Shown: positions 34,191 through 43,604 of the stretch, one piece after another
Numbering within the stretch: position 1 is the first letter of the stretch
How the letters are laid out: every line of letters starts with the position of its first letter
DNA from: Bacillus sp. V59.32b
GTDB taxonomy: Bacteria; Bacillota; Bacilli; Bacillales; DSM-1321
Assembly: GCF_003429085.1 (NCBI RefSeq)
Contig: NZ_QVTC01000012.1
Location: 1 to 50,232, forward strand
Reading direction: 5' to 3'
Length of the DNA stretch: 50,232 bases
Position numbers and translations under genes: made by a program
Notes under the pieces: model-generated
Seen by the model: only the letters and a program-made list of their open reading frames with translations
What the model was told of the DNA's origin: nothing
The model's database searches: none

Positions 34191-35826
34191 ATTAGGGATT
34201 GATAAAAAAGATGCAAAACTGACTTTGGCTCATATTTATGTCGCTTTCACAGCCTTGCTTTTAGGTGGTCTTTGCGGGTTGCTTCAGACGCTCGTGCGTT
34301 CTGGAACCTATCAGTTGCCCGCCGGAATTGGATACTATCAGCTGTTAACGGTACACGGAGTTTTATTAGGACTTGTATTAACTACATTTTTCATTATCGG
34401 ATTTCTATTTGCTAGCATCAGCAAAACAAGCGGTGCTTTTTCAAAAGGGGAAAGAGTAACAGGTTGGGTTGGATTTTGGCTCATGACTGTGGGAACCGCT
34501 CTTACAGCCTTTTACATTTTAATCGGAGAGGCATCTGTTTTATATACCTTCTATGCACCGCTTATGGCTCACGCAGGTTTCTATATCGGCCTTGCCCTTC
34601 TTGTTGTTGGAAGCTGGGTTAGCGGTTTCAGCATGTTTGCCAAATATATCAGGTGGAAGCGGGAAAATAAAGGCCAGATGCCGCACGTCCTCAGTTTTAT
34701 GGCCGTGATTACGATGGTTTTATGGCTTGTGGCGACATTGGGAGTGGCTGCGACTGTATTAATCCAATTTATCCCGTGGTCACTCGGGATAACCGATGAA
34801 ATCAATGTGTTGGTCAGCAGAACCTTGTTTTGGTATTTCGGTCACCCTCTTGTCTATTTTTGGTTGTTGCCTGCTTATATGGTTTGGTATGTGTCCATTC
34901 CTAAAATCATCGGGGGCAAGATATTTTCGGATTCACTTGCAAGGCTATCATTTATCTTATTCTTATTATTTTCGATTCCAGTCGGTTTTCACCATCAATT
35001 AACAGAACCCGGCATAGACCCGGGATGGAAGTTTGTCCAGGTTGTTCTCACCTTTATGGTCGTGATTCCATCCTTGATGACGGCATTTTCCATGTTCGCG
35101 ACCTTTGAAATAGCAGGCAGGAAAAACGGCGGAAAAGGATTGTTCGGATGGTTCAAAACCCTTCCTTGGGGAGATGTCCGTTTCTTTGCTCCTTTTGTCG
35201 GGATGCTCGCCTTTATTCCAGGCGGCGCGGGCGGCTTAATTAACGCATCCCACCAAATGAATCAGGTGATTCACAACACCATCTGGGTTACAGGACATTT
35301 TCATTTAACGGTGGCGACGACGGTATTGTTGACGTTCTTTGGAATTTGCTACTGGCTCATCCCTTCTCTTACAGGAAGGACACTTACAAAAAGCATCAAC
35401 CGCTTAGGCATCGTCCAAACCATCGTTTGGACAGTCGGGATGACGATTATGTCGGGAGCGATGCATTTCCAGGGTTTACTCGGAGCTCCAAGACGCTCTT
35501 CTTATTCAACATACGGCGGCAGCGCTCAGGCAACCGAATGGGTCCCTTACCAGATTCTTCAGGCGATTGGCGGAAGCATTTTATTCATCGGTATTATCTT
35601 AATGATTTACATCTTCATACAGCTGTTGTTCTTTGCTCCGAAAGGGGAAACAGAATTTCCGGTCGCTGAAGTTTCCGAGCATTCAGGGAAAACGCCGGCC
35701 ATTTTCGAAAACTGGTATGTCTGGATTGGGGTATTGGTTGCGCTCATTTTGATTGCTTATGCGATTCCATTCATGAATATGATCGAACACGCACCACCTG
35801 GTTCAAAAGGATTTAAGCTGTTTTAA
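34180..35826 (+). CDS. cbaA: Cytochrome ba3 oxidase subunit I
   Basis: A 548-residue haem-copper oxidase of family B with about 13 helices. Haem and copper ligands lie in LLTVHGVLLGL, FWYFGHPLVYFWLLPAYMVWY, VGFHHQLTEPG and WVTGHFHLTVATT. It reduces oxygen to water and pumps protons with lower stoichiometry than A-type enzymes; the high oxygen affinity suits low aeration. Relatives are the b(o/a)3 enzymes of Geobacillus. Its ATG lies inside the end of subunit II. Confidence 0.95.
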   Translation: MQSKLGIDKKDAKLTLAHIYVAFTALLLGGLCGLLQTLVRSGTYQLPAGIGYYQLLTVHGVLLGLVLTTFFIIGFLFASISKTSGAFSKGERVTGWVGFWLMTVGTALTAFYILIGEASVLYTFYAPLMAHAGFYIGLALLVVGSWVSGFSMFAKYIRWKRENKGQMPHVLSFMAVITMVLWLVATLGVAATVLIQFIPWSLGITDEINVLVSRTLFWYFGHPLVYFWLLPAYMVWYVSIPKIIGGKIFSDSLARLSFILFLLFSIPVGFHHQLTEPGIDPGWKFVQVVLTFMVVIPSLMTAFSMFATFEIAGRKNGGKGLFGWFKTLPWGDVRFFAPFVGMLAFIPGGAGGLINASHQMNQVIHNTIWVTGHFHLTVATTVLLTFFGICYWLIPSLTGRTLTKSINRLGIVQTIVWTVGMTIMSGAMHFQGLLGAPRRSSYSTYGGSAQATEWVPYQILQAIGGSILFIGIILMIYIFIQLLFFAPKGETEFPVAEVSEHSGKTPAIFENWYVWIGVLVALILIAYAIPFMNMIEHAPPGSKGFKLF

Positions 35827-35865
35827 ATCATTCATCAAAAGTTTTTTAAAAGGAGGCGTTAGAAA

Positions 35866-35958
35866 ATGTTTTTAATCGTGCTTTCTTTAGTAATCGTTTC
35901 AGTTGTTGGAATTATTATCGCGGTGGAAGTGTCAACACCTGAAGAAAATATGAATTGA
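35866..35958 (+). CDS. Putative 30-aa membrane subunit of the ba3 operon
   Basis: The product is MFLIVLSLVIVSVVGIIIAV then EVSTPEENMN: one hydrophobic helix with an acidic tail. AAAGGAGGCG precedes the ATG and the operon terminator follows its stop by 14 bases, so it is part of the oxidase transcript. I do not recognise a family; an accessory oxidase subunit is inferred from position. Confidence 0.6.
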   Translation: MFLIVLSLVIVSVVGIIIAVEVSTPEENMN

Positions 35959-35971
35959 TTAATAGTGTATG

Positions 35972-36000
35972 AAAAAGCCCTCGATTAAGAGGGCTTTTTT
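35972..36000. terminator. Bidirectional terminator, ba3 operon and rnz
   Basis: AAAAAGCCCTC and GAGGGCTTTTTT pair around a 6-base loop. Confidence 0.85.
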
Positions 36001-36937
36001 AACTTCCATTCCCCGGATATAGCGGAATTTTGATACTAAGCAAATCCTCAGCGATGACGGTTTTTGGAAAGATTTCTCTGCTTTCTGCCCTGAGTATTTT
36101 CGCATCTTCTTCCGTATATCTCGAACTTATATGAGTCAAGATCAGTTGTTTGGCATTAGCTTGTTTTGCGGTTTGGGCCGCTTGTGTAGTTGTCGAATGG
36201 TAATAATCACGCGCCATTTCAGATTCATGCTTTGAAAATGTCGCTTCATGGATAAGGTAATCGGCATCCCCGGCCAGGATCACGGCATTGTCACAGGTTC
36301 GCGTATCGCCAAGAATCGTGATAATCCGGCCCTTTTGCGGAGGATTCAGATAATCGGCTCCGTGCAAAATCCTGCCGTCCTCAAGCCGGACAATTTCGCC
36401 ATTCTTTAATGCCTTGAAGGCGGGACCAGGCTTTACTCCCTCTAAGCGGAGCTTGTCGATAAGCAGACTTCCCGGGCGATCGCGTTCAACAATCCGGTAG
36501 CCCAGACACATAATCCCGTGATCAAGCGGAAGTGCCGTTACCGTAAACTGTTCATCCTCAAACACAATGCCCTCTGTAATTTCAACGATCTTGAGCGAGT
36601 ACTTCAAATGAGTTCCACTCACTCGAATGCTGGTCGTAATGAATTCCTCTGTTCCCACTGGACCGTAAACGATAAGCTCGTCCGTGCCTCCTTGGAATGA
36701 TCGGCTTCCAAGCAAGCCGGGCAATCCAAAGATATGATCCCCGTGCAGGTGGGTAATAAAGATTTTCTCGATTTTGCCAGGCTTCACAGGCGTCTTAAGA
36801 ATTTGATGCTGGGTCGCTTCGCCACAGTCGAACAGCCACACTGCCCCTCTCTCTTCAAGGAGTTGCAGGGCAATCGAGGATACATTTCTTGCCTTCGCCG
36901 GCATTCCTGCTCCTGTCCCTAAAAAAACAAAATCCAC
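35999..36937 (-). CDS. rnz: Ribonuclease Z
   Basis: A tRNA 3' endonuclease of about 312 residues, of the MBL superfamily. The metal motif is [14 protein letters not shown] (near residue 63), with [12 protein letters not shown] at the start, the exosite region between ([17 protein letters not shown]) and [20 protein letters not shown] near the end. The GTG at 36937 gives [11 protein letters not shown], matching relatives, with GGAGG eight bases upstream. It cuts precursor tRNAs lacking encoded CCA. Confidence 0.95.
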   Translation of the reverse strand: MDFVFLGTGAGMPAKARNVSSIALQLLEERGAVWLFDCGEATQHQILKTPVKPGKIEKIFITHLHGDHIFGLPGLLGSRSFQGGTDELIVYGPVGTEEFITTSIRVSGTHLKYSLKIVEITEGIVFEDEQFTVTALPLDHGIMCLGYRIVERDRPGSLLIDKLRLEGVKPGPAFKALKNGEIVRLEDGRILHGADYLNPPQKGRIITILGDTRTCDNAVILAGDADYLIHEATFSKHESEMARDYYHSTTTQAAQTAKQANAKQLILTHISSRYTEEDAKILRAESREIFPKTVIAEDLLSIKIPLYPGNGS

Positions 36938-36979
36938 ATCCACTACCTCCACCTAATATGTATGCAACCACTATAACAT

Positions 36980-37011
36980 AAAAAGGGAATTCGCTTAAGT
37001 GAGCGATTCCC
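36980..37011 (-). terminator. Amidase gene terminator
   Basis: GGGAATCGCT pairs with AGCGAATTCCC (one bulge) and is followed on the minus strand by TTTTTATG. Confidence 0.75.
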
Positions 37012-37033
37012 TCTCCAATTTATAAAAACATTT

Positions 37034-38554
37034 CTAATTCTGACCTATTGGCTGCCCCAAAAACATGGGATTTCTTTTTACGTCAGTCCACTCTTCCAAA
37101 GTCTCAAGCCGGGCCGCCAATTCAAATAGCAAGTCCTCCCGCCCCCTCCCGGCAATGAATTGTACCCCGCAAGGCAGTCCGTTCGCAGTAATGTGAAGCG
37201 GAACGGACATGGCCGGCTGGCCTGTCAGATTGGCTAATTGGGTAAACGGTGTCCGCTTTAAGCTGTTTTCTACAATTTTATCAACCATCCCGCTTTTTTT
37301 GACCAGCCCTCCAGCGCCAAGCTTCCCGATAATGTCAAGCATCACCTTTTCCGCTCCCCTTGAATTCAACTCGCCGATTTTTGCTGGTGGAAACGCAGTG
37401 GTAGGTGTCATATACAAGTCATAAGTTTCATGGAAGGTTTCCATTTCAAAGGCTGCTTGATCCCATTCCCGTAAAGCGAGGACAAATTCTTCTGCGCTTG
37501 CCGCTTTACCAAGAAGGCCTAAAAGCCATGTCGTTGGTTCTACGTCATCGAATTTGACTTTACGCCCCAGCTGCTGTTCAAGATCGCTTATGGTTGCTCC
37601 CACTTCTCCAAAGTACATCATCATATAACTATTCGCGAGCTTGTTCCCGTTGACCGCGGGTTTTTTCTCCTCGACCGAATGCCCCATCGATTCCAGCAAT
37701 TTGGCTGTTTTCCTCACTGCTTCGATGCATTCTGGATCCACCTCGGTGCCTATCGGGGATTCAGTCGAAAAAGCGATTCGATATTTTCTTTCTGTTGGGT
37801 TTTGGACAATTTCCAAGTATGACCCATCAAACGGGAGAGCATGGAAAGCAGCTCCTTTTTCATATCCAGCGATTTGATCGAGCATCGCCGCACTGTCCCG
37901 AACACTTCTGGTTAGCACATGGTCTGAGGAAGCACCCTGCCATTGACGGCCCAATTTCGGCCCGGCAGGCGTTCTGCCTCTTGTTGGCTTTAATCCAAAC
38001 AAGCCGCAATAAGCAGCAGGTATCCGAATGGAGCCTCCTCCATCATTTGCTCCGGCAATCGGCACCATGCCAGAAGCGACTGCCGCCCCTGATCCACCGC
38101 TAGAACCACCGGGTGTATGCTCTGTATTCCAAGGATTTCTCGTTGGGCCGTGAAAAGCAGGCTCTGTAATGCCCATTAAAGCAAATTCAGGCACATTCGT
38201 CTGTCCAAGAAAAACGGCTCCTGTGTTCCTGACCCTTCGTACAAATTCGGCATCACGAACAGCAAGATAATTCTGGAACGATTTTGATCCCGATGTAATC
38301 TTTTCTCCTTCAATCTCCTGGGTTATATCCTTTAGAAGCATTGGCACGCCTGCAAAAGTGCTATTCATATCAAGTGTGCCGACGGCAGCTTTTGCCTGCT
38401 CGTACATTTTATTAATAACCGCATTCAAATTGGGATTAATCGCTTCAATCTGGTTGATGGCCTCTTCCAATATTTCTTGGGTCTGAACTTCCTTTCCTTT
38501 AAGCAATTCCGCAAGCCCCAGCGCATCATAATCCCGATAGTGAAAACCCTTCAT
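37034..38554 (-). CDS. Amidase signature family hydrolase, NylA-like
   Basis: A 506-residue amidase. The catalytic Lys is in GVPMLLKDITQEI (near residue 75), and the cis-Ser/Ser pair in PGGSSGGSGAAVASG. The segment GANDGGGSIRIPAAYCGLFG is characteristic of the NylA (6-aminohexanoate cyclic dimer hydrolase) subgroup. The natural substrate is unknown. It is not GatA: the context and the DGGGSIRIPA segment differ. The ATG at 38554 follows GGGGGAATGGAG. Confidence 0.88.
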   Translation of the reverse strand: MKGFHYRDYDALGLAELLKGKEVQTQEILEEAINQIEAINPNLNAVINKMYEQAKAAVGTLDMNSTFAGVPMLLKDITQEIEGEKITSGSKSFQNYLAVRDAEFVRRVRNTGAVFLGQTNVPEFALMGITEPAFHGPTRNPWNTEHTPGGSSGGSGAAVASGMVPIAGANDGGGSIRIPAAYCGLFGLKPTRGRTPAGPKLGRQWQGASSDHVLTRSVRDSAAMLDQIAGYEKGAAFHALPFDGSYLEIVQNPTERKYRIAFSTESPIGTEVDPECIEAVRKTAKLLESMGHSVEEKKPAVNGNKLANSYMMMYFGEVGATISDLEQQLGRKVKFDDVEPTTWLLGLLGKAASAEEFVLALREWDQAAFEMETFHETYDLYMTPTTAFPPAKIGELNSRGAEKVMLDIIGKLGAGGLVKKSGMVDKIVENSLKRTPFTQLANLTGQPAMSVPLHITANGLPCGVQFIAGRGREDLLFELAARLETLEEWTDVKRNPMFLGQPIGQN

Positions 38555-38740
38555 CGCTCCATTCCCCCTGATATACATTAATTTATTCTATTTAATTAAA
38601 TATAAAGTATTTATCAGAAAAGTCAAAATTCATAGGCCAAAAAACCTATTTACATATATCGGGAAGTTTTAATCTATTCATAAGGAATAGAAGAATATAA
38701 TACATTTCTTTGAAAAAGAATAAGGATGTATGCAATATGT

Positions 38741-38769
38741 TTGCGTTACTGTTTAACAAATTATATATT
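38741..38769 (+). promoter_or_regulatory. Possible sigma-A promoter of zwf
   Basis: TTGCGT and TATATT are 17 bases apart, giving a leader of about 43 bases to the zwf start. Confidence 0.45.
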
Positions 38770-38818
38770 GAAAGAGTATTTTTTCAGAAGCAATTGATCA
38801 GGAAAAGAGGTTTTAGCT

Positions 38819-40315
38819 TTGGTTCAAAATAATAAACCGTCCGCACTAATCATGATATTCGGAGCAACCGGGGACTTGGCTAAGCGCAAGCTGTTCCCTT
38901 CCATTTATCGATTATTCCAAAAAGAAAAGATAGATAAATTTGCCGTTGTCGGCGTGGCAAGAAGGCCTCTTACCAATGAAGAATTCCAAGCCAATGTGAA
39001 GGACTCGATTCTAACCTTCACCAATGAACAGGAAAACATCGACGACTTTGCCTCTCACTTTTTTTATCATTCGCATGATGTGACCAGTTCCGAATCGTAC
39101 ATACAGTTGAAGGAGATCGCAGACCGTTTAGATAGCCATTATCAGCTTGAAGGCAACCGTGTCTTCTATCTTGCCATGGCTCCTGAGTTCTTCGGAACAA
39201 TCGCAGAACAGGTGAGAGAGCAAGGTCTCACTGACACAACCGGCTATAAACGCCTTGTCATTGAAAAACCGTTTGGACACAGTTTTCAAAGTGCTTTGGA
39301 GCTTAACAAACGGATCCGTACTGCGTTTGAAGAAGACGAAATCTATCGCATTGACCACTATCTCGGTAAAGAAATGGTACAAAATATTGAGGTCATCCGT
39401 TTTGCCAACGCTCTTTTTGAACCATTATGGAACAGCCGCTACATCTCCAATATTCAGGTGACTTCAAGTGAAACGCTTGGTGTAGAGGAACGCGGCCGTT
39501 ATTATGAAACGAGCGGGGCATTACGAGACATGGTCCAGAACCATATGCTGCAAATGGTTGCACTTCTTGCGATGGAACCGCCCATCCGGTTGACTACCGA
39601 GGAAATCCGCAGCGAGAAAGTGCGTGCGCTTCGTTCCCTTCGTTCGATGACTGCGGAAGAAGTGAATCAATATTTTGTGCGTGGCCAGTATGGCTCAGGC
39701 ACAATGAATGGGGAAAATGTTCCCGGTTACCGGGAAGAGCAAATGGTTGATCCCGAGTCAAACACGGAAACATTCGTCGCTGGGAAACTGATGATTGACA
39801 ACTTCCGTTGGGCCGGTGTACCTTTCTATATTCGTACCGGGAAAAGGATGGACATTAAATCAACTAAAATCGTGGTCCAATTTAAGGACATTCCGATGAA
39901 TTTGTATTACAAAACGGGAGAAACGCTTCACCCTAACCTCCTTGTCATCCATATTCAGCCTGAGGAAGGCATCACCCTTCTCCTGAACGCTAGAAAAACT
40001 GGAAATGGTATGAGATCGAGACCGGTACAGCTGTCATATTCAAATAAAAGCAGCGACAAACTTAACACACCAGAGGCGTATGAAAAGCTTCTGTTCGATA
40101 GCATGCGAGGCGATGCCACGAACTTTACGCACTGGGACGAAGTGGCCTTATCATGGAAATTTGTCGATAGCATTTCCGAAGTATGGGAAACGACAAAGGA
40201 CAGCACTTTCCCGAACTACAAAGCCGGTACAACCGGACCTGAATGCGCTGACGAACTGCTGGAAAAAGACGAACATTTCTGGTGGCCTGTAGAAAACCTC
40301 GACCTTGAAGAGTAA
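38819..40315 (+). CDS. zwf: Glucose-6-phosphate 1-dehydrogenase
   Basis: The 498-residue enzyme begins the oxidative pentose phosphate pathway. The NADP motif is IFGATGDLAKRKLFPS, the substrate and active site RIDHYLGKEMVQN (near residue 180). It starts with TTG, preceded by AAGAGG, giving MVQNNKPSALIMIFG. In the same window gndA supplies the third step of the pathway. A strong terminator follows, then array D. Confidence 0.97.
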   Translation: MVQNNKPSALIMIFGATGDLAKRKLFPSIYRLFQKEKIDKFAVVGVARRPLTNEEFQANVKDSILTFTNEQENIDDFASHFFYHSHDVTSSESYIQLKEIADRLDSHYQLEGNRVFYLAMAPEFFGTIAEQVREQGLTDTTGYKRLVIEKPFGHSFQSALELNKRIRTAFEEDEIYRIDHYLGKEMVQNIEVIRFANALFEPLWNSRYISNIQVTSSETLGVEERGRYYETSGALRDMVQNHMLQMVALLAMEPPIRLTTEEIRSEKVRALRSLRSMTAEEVNQYFVRGQYGSGTMNGENVPGYREEQMVDPESNTETFVAGKLMIDNFRWAGVPFYIRTGKRMDIKSTKIVVQFKDIPMNLYYKTGETLHPNLLVIHIQPEEGITLLLNARKTGNGMRSRPVQLSYSNKSSDKLNTPEAYEKLLFDSMRGDATNFTHWDEVALSWKFVDSISEVWETTKDSTFPNYKAGTTGPECADELLEKDEHFWWPVENLDLEE

Positions 40316-40324
40316 CGCTTAAAG

Positions 40325-40357
40325 AAAAAGGATATCCCGACCGGGATATCCTTTTTC
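40325..40357 (+). terminator. zwf terminator
   Basis: AAAAAGGATATCCCG and CGGGATATCCTTTTT form a 15-base perfect inverted repeat. Confidence 0.9.
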
Positions 40358-40383
40358 TCATGATGCGCCTTATTTGGTGATTT

Positions 40384-40455
40384 GGATTAATTATTGCGAG
40401 TTTGGATTAAATATCCACCGAATCGGATTAATTAATTATTTACTGACTTGGATTT
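40384..40455. repeat. Array D: four TTTGGATTAA-type units, period 20-25 bp
   Basis: GGATT cores lie at 40384, 40404, 40425 and 40450, most within TTTGGATTAA or TCGGATTAATTA. The array starts about 27 bases past the zwf terminator and runs into the 3' end of a small membrane gene on the other strand. Confidence 0.5.
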
Positions 40456-40596
40456 ATTTCTAAAAATCTTCCCTCTAATTGAATCGAGGATCTCTCGGTG
40501 TTTTTTAGCCGTTCCTTTATTCATCCAAAACGACACGCCTGATTCCAGGATGATCAAAAAGAGAAACACTGATCCAACAATCCAAAGCATCGGCAT
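40432..40596 (-). CDS. Putative 54-aa single-pass membrane protein
   Basis: The product reads MPMLWIVGSVFLFLIILESG, then VSFWMNKGTAKKHREILDSI and RGKIFRNKSKSVNN: one membrane helix and a basic cytoplasmic tail. GGGAGG lies six bases before the ATG at 40596. Its last codons coincide with units of tandem array D, so its C-terminus may have been extended by the repeat. I do not recognise a family. Confidence 0.55.
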   Translation of the reverse strand: MPMLWIVGSVFLFLIILESGVSFWMNKGTAKKHREILDSIRGKIFRNKSKSVNN

Positions 40597-40729
40597 GTTC
40601 ATCCTCCCTTTTGTCTTATCAGCTTATGTTGGAAATCATCAAATATTATCTGATCTTTTTCTTTAAGGGTATCTTTTTGGACAAAAAAAAGAAAATCCGA
40701 TATGGACTATTTTCCATAGGATTTTCTGA

Positions 40730-41202
40730 CTAAATTTTTTTCGCAAAAACGACTCTATCCCCATTTTCCCCGTCGTAATTGCTATGTACGGAAATCCCAT
40801 CTATCTCTTTATCTCCCTGAATAATCGTAAAGCCAAGCTGACTGTGAAAGGATATCGAATTCCGATTAACCGGCGATGTTATGCATTTTATCGTGTCCAC
40901 ACCTTTTACACAGCAACAGAACTTGCGAACCTATCATACAGCTGTCTGCCAATGCCCTGTTTGCGGAAATTGGGGTTAACCCCTACAAAATGCACATACG
41001 CTGTATTGGGTTCCGTCTGTGAAAGAAATCCGACGATGAAACCGGCTATTTCTCTATCCTTTTCGATGACAAAACTCGTATCATTAAAATGCTGAAAGAA
41101 AAGCCTGGGCAGCATGGAACTCATCTTACGCCCACCCCACCAATCATTCAAGCGGGAAATGATGTGTGGATAATCATCTTCCTTTATATTTCGGATGTTC
41201 AT
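40730..41202 (-). pseudogene. GNAT acetyltransferase interrupted by a frameshift
   Basis: The first frame (41202-40906) gives MNIRNIKEDDYPHIISRLND and the acetyl-CoA loop VGVNPNFRKQGIGRQLYDRF, then stops after ASSVAV. In the next frame, directly after, the protein continues KGVDTIKCITSPVNRNSISF, HSQLGFTIIQGDKEIDGISV and on to FAKKI before TAG at 40730. Together these make a normal GNAT domain of about 157 residues. The break lies near 40906-40915 (GCTGTGTAAAAGG). It is either a real inactivating frameshift or a sequencing error. Confidence 0.8.
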
Positions 41203-41309
41203 TCATATCGCTCCTTTGTGTATATGTTCCTTACATACTTCCGCCTGCTTCGGCAAGACTAACAATGGTGATTTTTCACCGAACCTGACTACGAATGGAG
41301 GGTATAACC

Positions 41310-41483
41310 ATGAACGTTCGTGAAGGCCTGATTCCCACTGCTTTAGGTACTGCTGTAACAGCTGCTGGTTATGCAATGAAACAGAACGAGGGTTCCAATA
41401 AAATGGTTGCTAATACCATATTCGGATTTGGATTGGCCCATGTGGTTCTTGGCGTCATTGACCTTGTGGAACATCGTCGTTAA
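41310..41483 (+). CDS. Small two-helix membrane protein (57 aa)
   Basis: The product starts MNVREGLIPTALGTAVTAAG and has two hydrophobic stretches: LIPTALGTAVTAAGYAM and TIFGFGLAHVVLGVIDLV, separated by a polar turn, with a basic end EHRR. GGAGGG precedes the ATG. Similar small proteins are common in Bacillus, but I know no function. A terminator hairpin follows at once, and then array E. Confidence 0.7.
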   Translation: MNVREGLIPTALGTAVTAAGYAMKQNEGSNKMVANTIFGFGLAHVVLGVIDLVEHRR

Positions 41484-41488
41484 CAATG

Positions 41489-41514
41489 GAGGAGCACAGA
41501 TCTGTGCTCCTTTT
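41489..41514 (+). terminator. Terminator of the 57-aa gene
   Basis: GGAGCACAGA and TCTGTGCTCC form a perfect palindrome followed by TTTT. Confidence 0.8.
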
Positions 41515-41540
41515 ACTGTAATTTTAATAATAGCTCGTAA

Positions 41541-41980
41541 ATTCCGATGATCGAGCACAAATTCCGATGATCGAGCATAAATCCAGATCATCGAGCACAA
41601 ATTCGGATGATCGCGCACAAATTCACATCATCGAGCACAAATTCCGATGATCGAACATAAATCCAGATTATCGAGCACAAATTCCGATGATCGAGCATAA
41701 ATCCAGATCATCGAGCACAAATTCTGATCATCGAGCACAAATTCCGATGATCGAGTACAAATCCAGATCATCGAGCACAAATTCGGATTATCGAGCATAA
41801 ATCCAGATCATCGAGCACAAATCCGGATCATCGAGCACAAATTCTGATCATCGAGCACAAATCCGGATCATCGAGCACAAATTCCGATGATCGAGCATAA
41901 ATCCAGATCATCGAGCACAAATTCGGATGATCGCGCACAAATTCACATCATCGAGCACAAATCCGGATCATCTAGTACAA
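41541..41980. repeat. Array E: 22 units of exactly 20 bp
   Basis: The unit ATyCnGATnATCGAGCAyAA repeats 22 times without a single insertion or deletion. TCGAGCA and AA are nearly constant while bases 3-9 vary among a few forms. An 80-base block (41561-41640) recurs unchanged at 41881-41960, so the array has grown by segment duplication. It lies between the convergent 57-aa gene and gndA, beyond both terminators. Fixed spacers between long direct repeats are lacking, so it is not a CRISPR. Confidence 0.95.
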
Positions 41981-42037
41981 ATTCATAATCGCTTCTTAAA
42001 ATCACCATGAAGTAACGGCATTTCCTAAAATTATACC

Positions 42038-42070
42038 CAAAAACGGACTAACCTCTAAGATTAGTCCGCT
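42038..42070 (-). terminator. gndA terminator
   Basis: CGGACTAA and TTAGTCCG pair; TTTTTGGG follows on the minus strand. Confidence 0.8.
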
Positions 42071-42088
42071 TTCGTCATTATATGAAAC

Positions 42089-43501
42089 CTATTTCTCCAT
42101 CCATTCTGTATGGAAAGTTCCTTCTTTGTCGACGCGTTGATAAGTGTGTGCCCCGAAGTAATCACGCTGTGCCTGGATTAGGTTGGCAGGCAGCGTTTCC
42201 GTGCGATAGCTGTCGTAATAAGAAAGCGCAGCAGCGAAGCTTGGAACCGGAATCCCGTTCATGACTGCTGTGGATACTACTTCACGAAGAGCTCCCTGAT
42301 AGCTTTCGACGATTTCTTTGAAATACGAATCGAGAAGCAGATTGTTCAGTTGGCCATCGCGGTCATAAGCATCCTTGATTTTCTGCAAGAATTGCGCCCG
42401 GATGATACAGCCTCCGCGGAAAATCATCGCAATTTCCCCGTAGCGCAGGTCCCAGCCGTACTCCTCAGAGGCGGCTTTCATTTGCGCAAAGCCTTGTGCG
42501 TATGAACAAATTTTACTCATATATAGTGCTTTTCGGATGCTCTCGATGAATCCGTCCCGATCACCGGAAAACGGTTTGATTTCAGGTCCGCTTAGTATTT
42601 TGCTTGCTGCAACACGCTCGTCCTTAAGGGCAGAAATAAAACGGGCAAACACGGATTCTGTAATGATTGGGAGTGGAACGCCCAAATCTAGTGCACTCTG
42701 GCTTGTCCATTTGCCTGTGCCTTTCTGGCCGGCTTTATCGAGGATGACATCAACCATCGGCTTGCCGGTTTCCTCATCATATTTCTTGAAAATATCAGCG
42801 GTAATTTCAATGAGATAGCTGTCCAGCTCGCCTTGATTCCAATCGGCGAATACGCTGTGAAGCTCTTCCGCGGAAAGTCCGAGGATATTTTTTAATAAGA
42901 AATACGATTCTGAGATAAGCTGCATGTCTCCATACTCAATTCCGTTATGGACCATCTTTACATAATGACCGGCACCATCCGGACCAATATATGTACAGCA
43001 TGCGTCTCCATTTACCTTGGCAGAGATATCCTTTAAGATCGGCGCAACCAGTTCATACGCTTCCTTTTGTCCGCCAGGCATGATCGAAGGACCGGTCAAC
43101 GCACCTTCCTCACCGCCGGAAACGCCAGTACCGATAAAATGAATGCCAAGCGCGCTAAGCTCTTCATTGCGGCGCTGAGTGTCCTTGAAGAATGTATTAC
43201 CGCCGTCAATTAAGATGTCACCTTTATCAAGCAAAGGCTTAAGCTGCTCGATTGTGGCGTCAGTCGGGCCTCCGGCTTTGACCATTAACAGGATTTTGCG
43301 AGGACTCTCCAACGAAGAAACAAACTCTTCGACACTATATGTAGGAACCACGTTTTTACCTTGTGCCTCACTCATCATCTCATCCGTTTTTTCTCTTGAA
43401 CGGTTGTATACCGAAACAGAATAACCTCTGCTCTCAATATTAAACGCAAGGTTTTTACCCATTACGGCAAGTCCGACTACACCAATTTGCTGTTTTGACA
43501 T
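42089..43501 (-). CDS. gndA: 6-phosphogluconate dehydrogenase, decarboxylating
   Basis: The 470-residue enzyme oxidises 6-phosphogluconate to ribulose-5-phosphate, making NADPH. The nucleotide motif is [20 protein letters not shown]. The substrate site includes [32 protein letters not shown] and [16 protein letters not shown]. Length and sequence fit the NADP-dependent GndA group. AAGGGAAG precedes the ATG. It works with zwf, 2 kb away on the other strand. Confidence 0.97.
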   Translation of the reverse strand: MSKQQIGVVGLAVMGKNLAFNIESRGYSVSVYNRSREKTDEMMSEAQGKNVVPTYSVEEFVSSLESPRKILLMVKAGGPTDATIEQLKPLLDKGDILIDGGNTFFKDTQRRNEELSALGIHFIGTGVSGGEEGALTGPSIMPGGQKEAYELVAPILKDISAKVNGDACCTYIGPDGAGHYVKMVHNGIEYGDMQLISESYFLLKNILGLSAEELHSVFADWNQGELDSYLIEITADIFKKYDEETGKPMVDVILDKAGQKGTGKWTSQSALDLGVPLPIITESVFARFISALKDERVAASKILSGPEIKPFSGDRDGFIESIRKALYMSKICSYAQGFAQMKAASEEYGWDLRYGEIAMIFRGGCIIRAQFLQKIKDAYDRDGQLNNLLLDSYFKEIVESYQGALREVVSTAVMNGIPVPSFAAALSYYDSYRTETLPANLIQAQRDYFGAHTYQRVDKEGTFHTEWMEK

Positions 43502-43604
43502 GGATTCTCTTCCCTTCTTTACCTTATCGGCTTACTATATCAACTATCTCAGCGATGTTCAAACATCATGCTTTTTCCTTTATATTTTACCCGTTAACTT
43601 GTTA

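Noticed and set aside
41541..41980. CRISPR array
   Set aside because: Units are 20 bases with only a few recurring variants. There are no 23-47-base repeats with unique spacers, and no cas genes.
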